Source: Henricia sp. BOLD:AAB3569 (Eukaryota; Echinodermata; Asteroidea; Spinulosida; Echinasteridae). From it: a DNA stretch of 64,000 bases. Under the pieces are notes generated by a model. That model was given only the letters and a program-made list of their open reading frames with translations, did no database searches and was not told the origin of the DNA. Positions 60,901 to 64,000 of this stretch are shown here, piece by piece; position 1 is the stretch's first letter; each line of letters starts with the position of its first letter. Location: contig JBBELK010000943.1 of NCBI GenBank assembly GCA_037783545.1, forward strand, positions 42,625-106,624, written 5' to 3'. Position numbers and translations under genes: made by a program.

Positions 60901-63900
60901 AAAAGGGGTTGGCGCTTCCTGGATGCCTCCCGCAACCTGTGGCTGTCTGTACACACCTCTTTGGTGTACTCCTGACTCGTGCGCATGCTCAGTCCTTCGG
61001 ACTGTCGTTGACACCGAAGGTCGAAAAAATGTTCCGACGAACTTCAAATTTTGCATGCTCCAAAGACTCTATATTGCGCACTTGTCCTAAAAAATTGACA
61101 GACTTTCGCCGGGAAATGCAGAGAAATTTAGTCAGAGTTTAGAAAAAAAAGGGGTTGGCGCTTCCTGGATGCTCCGCAACCTGTGGCTGTCTTTACACAC
61201 CTCTTAGGTGTACTCCTGACTCGTGGTCATGCTTAGTCCTTCGGAACTGTCGTTGACACGGCCCAGTTTGGGACGGGATTTTGGTCCAAAGTGTGGTCCA
61301 AACGTCGGCAAATTTGGAGGTCGAAAATGTTCCGACGAACTTCAAATTTTGCATGCTCCAAAGACTCTATATTGCGCACTTGTCCTAAAAAATTGACAGA
61401 CTTTCGCCGGGAAATGGCAGAGAAATTTCAGAGTTTAGAAAAAAAAGGGGTTGGCGCTTCCTGGATGCTCCCGCAACCTGTGGCTGTCTGTACACACCTC
61501 TTTGGTGTACTCCTGACTCGTGCGCATGCTCAGTCCTTCGGACTGTCGTTGACACGAGGTCGAAAAATGTTCCGACGAACTTCAAATTTTTGCATTGCTC
61601 CAAAGACTCTATATGCGCACTTGTCCTAAAAAAATGACAGACTTCGCCGGGAATGGCCGAGAAGGGAAATTTCAGAGTTTATTTAGAGTAATAAAAAAAA
61701 GGGGTTGCGCTTACCGATGGATGCTCCCGCAACCTGGGCTGTCTGTACACACCTCTTTGGTGTACTACTGACCCGTGCGCTATGCTCCCCCAGTTTTTCG
61801 GACTGTCGTTGACACGGGGTCGAAAAATGTTCCGACGAACTTCAAATTTTGCATGCTCCAAAGACTCTAAATTGCGGCACTTGTCCTAAAAATTGACAGA
61901 CATTCGCCGGGAAATGGCAGAGAAATTTCAGAGTTAGAAAAAAAAGGGTTGGCGCTTCTGGATGCCTCTCCGCAACCTGTGGCTGTCTGTACACACCTCT
62001 TTGGTGTACTCCTGACTCGTGCGCATGCTCAGTCCTTCGGACTGTCGTTGACACGGCCCAGTTTGGGACGGGATTTTGGTCAAAGTGTGGTCCATTGCAA
62101 ACAACGTCGGCAAAATTTTGGAGGTCGAAAAATGTTCCGACGAACTTCAAAATTTTGCATGCTCCAAAGACTCTATATTGCGCACTGTCCTAAAAATTGA
62201 CAGACTTTCGCCGAATGGCAGAGAAATTGTAAGAGGTTTAGAAAAAAAATGGGGTTGGCGCTTCCTGGATGCTGCCCGCAACCGTGGCTGTCTGTACACA
62301 CCTCTTTGGTGTACTCCTGACTCGTGCTGCATGCTCAGTCCTTCGGACTGTCGTTGACACGCCCAGTTTGGGACGGGATTTATGGTCAAAGTGTGGTCCA
62401 AACGTCGGCAAATTTGGAGGTCGAAAAATGTTCCGACGAACATCAATTTGCATGCTCCAAAGACTCTATATTGCGCCACATTGTCCTAAAAAAATTGACA
62501 GACTTTTCGGGCCGGGAAATGGCAGAGAGAATTTTCAGAGTTTAGAAAACAGGGGTTGGCGCTCCTGGATGCTCCCGCAACTGTGGCTGTCTGTACACAC
62601 CTCTTTTGTGTACTCCTGGACTCGTGCGCATGCTCAGTCCTTCGGACTGTCGTTGACACGGCCAGTTTGGGACGGGATTTTGGTCAAAGTGTGGTCCAAA
62701 CGTCGGCAAATTGGAGGTCGAAAATGTTCGACGAACTTCAATTTTGCATGCCTCAAAGACTCTATTGCGCACTTGTCCTAAAAAATTGACAGACTTTCGC
62801 CGGGGAAATGGCAGAGAAATTTCAGAGTTAGAAAAAAAAAAAGGGGTTTGCGCTTCTCATGGATGCTCCCCGCAACCATGTGGCTGTCTGTACACACCTC
62901 TTTGGTGTACTCCTGACTCTGTGCGCATGCTCAGTCCTTCGGACTGTCGTTGACACGGCCCAGTTTGGGACGGGATTTTGGTCAAAGTGTGGTCCAAACG
63001 TCCGGCAAATTTGGAGGTCGAAAAATGTCCGACGGAACTCTCAATTTGCATGGCTCCAAAGACTCTATATTGCGCACTTGTCCTAAAATTGACAGACTTC
63101 GCCGGGAAATGGCAGAGAAATTTCAGAGTTTAGAAAAAAAAGGGGTTGGCGCTTCTGGATGCTCCCCGCACCTGTGGCTGTCTGTACACACCTCTTTGGT
63201 GTACTCCTGACTCGTGAGCATGCTCAGTCCTTCGGACTGTCGATTGACACGGCCCAGGTTTGGGACGGGATTTTGTCAAAGTGTGGTCCAAACGTCGGCA
63301 AATTTGGAGGTCGAAAAATGTTCCGACGAACTTCAAATTTTGCATGGCTCCAAAGACTCTATATTGCGCACTTTGTCCTAAAAAATTGACAGACTTTCGC
63401 CGGGAAATGGCAGAGAATTTTCATGAGTTTAGAAAAAAAAGGGGTTGGACGCTACTGGATGCTCCCGCAACCTGTGGCTGTCTGTACACACCTCTTTGGT
63501 GTACTCCAGACTCTTGAGTGTGCATGCTCAGTCCTTCGGACTGTCGTTGACACTGCCAGTTTGGGACGGGATTTTGGTCAAAGTGTGGTCCAAACGGTCA
63601 GGCAAATTTGTGAGGTCGAAAAATGTTCCGACGAACTTCAAATTTTGCAATGCTCAAAGACCTCTAATATTGCGCACTTGTCCTAAAAATTAGACAGACT
63701 TTTCGCCGGGAAAATGGCAGAGAAATTCAGAGTTTAGAAAAAAAAGGGGTTGGCGCTTTCCTGGAGCTCCGCAGCCTGTGGCTGTCTGTACACACCTCTT
63801 TGGTGTCTCCTGACTCGGTGTGCAATGCCTCAGTCCTTCGGACTGTCGTTGACACGGCCCAGTTTGGGACGGGATTTTGGTCAAAGTGTGGTCAAACGTC

Positions 63901-64000
63901 GGCAATTTGGAGGTCGAAAAATGTTCCGACGAACTTCAAATTTTGCAAGCTCCAAAGACTCTATATTGCGCACTTGCTCCCTAAAAAATTGACAGACTTT
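58000..64000 (-). repeat. Terminal part of right arm, very error-rich
   Basis: The monomer is recognisable throughout, but small insertions and deletions are denser than anywhere else. Examples are the inserted bases near 61,680-61,720, TGCAAACA added near 62,094-62,101, and many split motifs after 62,200. Mirror correspondence with the left arm is clear to about 61,900. Beyond that, order is consistent with left units 21,773 to 20,292, but individual units cannot be matched with certainty, and a missing monomer cannot be excluded. Confidence 0.8.
58760..58775. other. 16-base insertion private to right arm
   Basis: Between CACGGCCCA and GTTTGGAACGGG there are 16 extra bases: a CGCCGCT segment plus a run of eight Cs and an A. 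The mirrored left unit (about 25,440-25,465) lacks it, although both share the neighbouring variant GTTCCAAAC. It is the longest arm-private insertion I noticed. It is most simply a reading error, but it is not a copy of adjacent satellite sequence. Confidence 0.75.

Larger units (their letters stand above)
20230..64000. repeat. Near-perfect giant palindrome, two arms of ~21.9 kb
   Basis: The right arm is the reverse complement of the left arm, unit by unit. Matched private variants (left/right): 41,075/43,198; 41,122/43,151; 39,563/44,706; 36,617/47,645; 33,687/50,554; 25,680/58,534; 24,089/60,134; 23,017/61,206; 22,427/61,817. Matched deletion monomers include 41,487/42,784, 37,423/46,835, 32,382/51,845 and 28,739/55,489. 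Every pair sums to between 84,212 and 84,278, so the arms drift by at most about 65 bases. By my count, 17 short or very short monomers occur in the left arm after 22,358 and 17 in the right, in reverse order. The left limit is extrapolated; the right arm runs off the window. It may be a genuine inverted duplication or a fold-back sequencing or assembly artefact; the error pattern favours the latter. Confidence 0.93.
42142..64000 (-). repeat. Satellite array, right arm (~75 monomers, inverted)
   Basis: The same monomer family in reverse orientation, beginning GGTGTACTCC and continuing to the window end. Unit order and variant content mirror the left arm. Indels are frequent from the start (one every few tens of bases in many units) and most are absent from the mirrored left unit. 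55-bp-deleted units appear as ACACGAGGTCG, near 45,103, 46,820, 47,035, 48,125, 50,415, 51,835, 52,047, 54,642, 55,470, 55,686, 56,804, 57,927, 59,941, 60,475, 61,012, 61,554 and 61,814. Open frames of several hundred codons here arise only because indels shift frames within repeats. Confidence 0.93.

Noticed and set aside
61680..62110. Apparent novel insertions in the last few kilobases
   Set aside because: They sit in the most error-rich stretch, differ from unit to unit, and have no counterpart in the mirrored left arm.
1..64000. CRISPR array or other spacer-repeat system
   Set aside because: The repeat unit is ~296 bp and contiguous, with no short direct repeats separated by diverse unique spacers and no cas-like genes.
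1..64000. Centromere protein B binding box in the monomer
   Set aside because: I checked each TTCG on both strands against the consensus NTTCGNNNNANNCGGGN and none fits. A centromeric role cannot be argued from this.
1..64000. rRNA, tRNA or snRNA gene cluster, since tandem units of similar size occur in 5S arrays
   Set aside because: I see no 5S rRNA, tRNA cloverleaf or snRNA core motifs in the monomer. The only Pol III-like hint is weak and is listed as a low-interest finding.
1..64000. Transposable element or retroelement remnant
   Set aside because: No terminal repeats, target-site duplications, poly-A tail with unique flank, or transposase or reverse-transcriptase peptide; every base belongs to the monomer.

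Overview
The window is one block of satellite DNA. From base 1 to base 64,000 it consists of tandem copies of a single ~296-bp monomer and its deletion derivatives. I found no credible protein gene, RNA gene, transposable element, CRISPR array, telomere repeat or unique spacer. This fits heterochromatin of a eukaryote (centromeric, pericentromeric, subtelomeric or similar) assembled from long reads. The sequence does not identify the organism. The consensus monomer keeps about 16 CpG dinucleotides, roughly what its base composition predicts, so the array has not been strongly CpG-depleted.

Layout. (1) 1-7,110: full-length monomers in + orientation with scattered small indels. (2) 7,111-14,511: very uniform full-length monomers, including an exact-looking five-monomer (1,481 bp) higher-order repeat present twice in tandem. 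(3) 14,512-24,204: full-length monomers mixed with ~241-bp monomers that all lack the same 55 bp, arranged in higher-order blocks such as a 1,017-bp tandem duplication. (4) 24,205-42,136: the same mixture plus ~214-bp and ~266-bp derivatives, organised in long blocks whose monomer number differs from copy to copy. (5) 42,137-42,141: a 5-base centre of symmetry. (6) 42,142-64,000: monomers in the opposite orientation.

The main result is that part 6 is not an independent inverted array. It is the reverse complement of about 20,230-42,136, monomer by monomer. Rare single-base variants, 17 deletion monomers and two ~266-bp monomers recur in mirror order, and paired coordinates sum to 84,212-84,278 throughout. 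The window therefore holds a near-perfect palindrome with arms of about 21.9 kb. Substitutions and large deletions are shared by the two arms. Most 1-2 base indels are private to one arm, and they become very frequent towards 64,000. That pattern is expected if one molecule was read down one strand and back up the other (a fold-back chimera) at a poorly covered contig edge. A real, very recent inverted duplication is the alternative. The junction lies exactly on a short hairpin that every monomer carries, which suits either explanation.

No gene cooperation can be described. The visible biology is satellite turnover: unequal exchange, local homogenisation, nested deletions and a fold-back junction.
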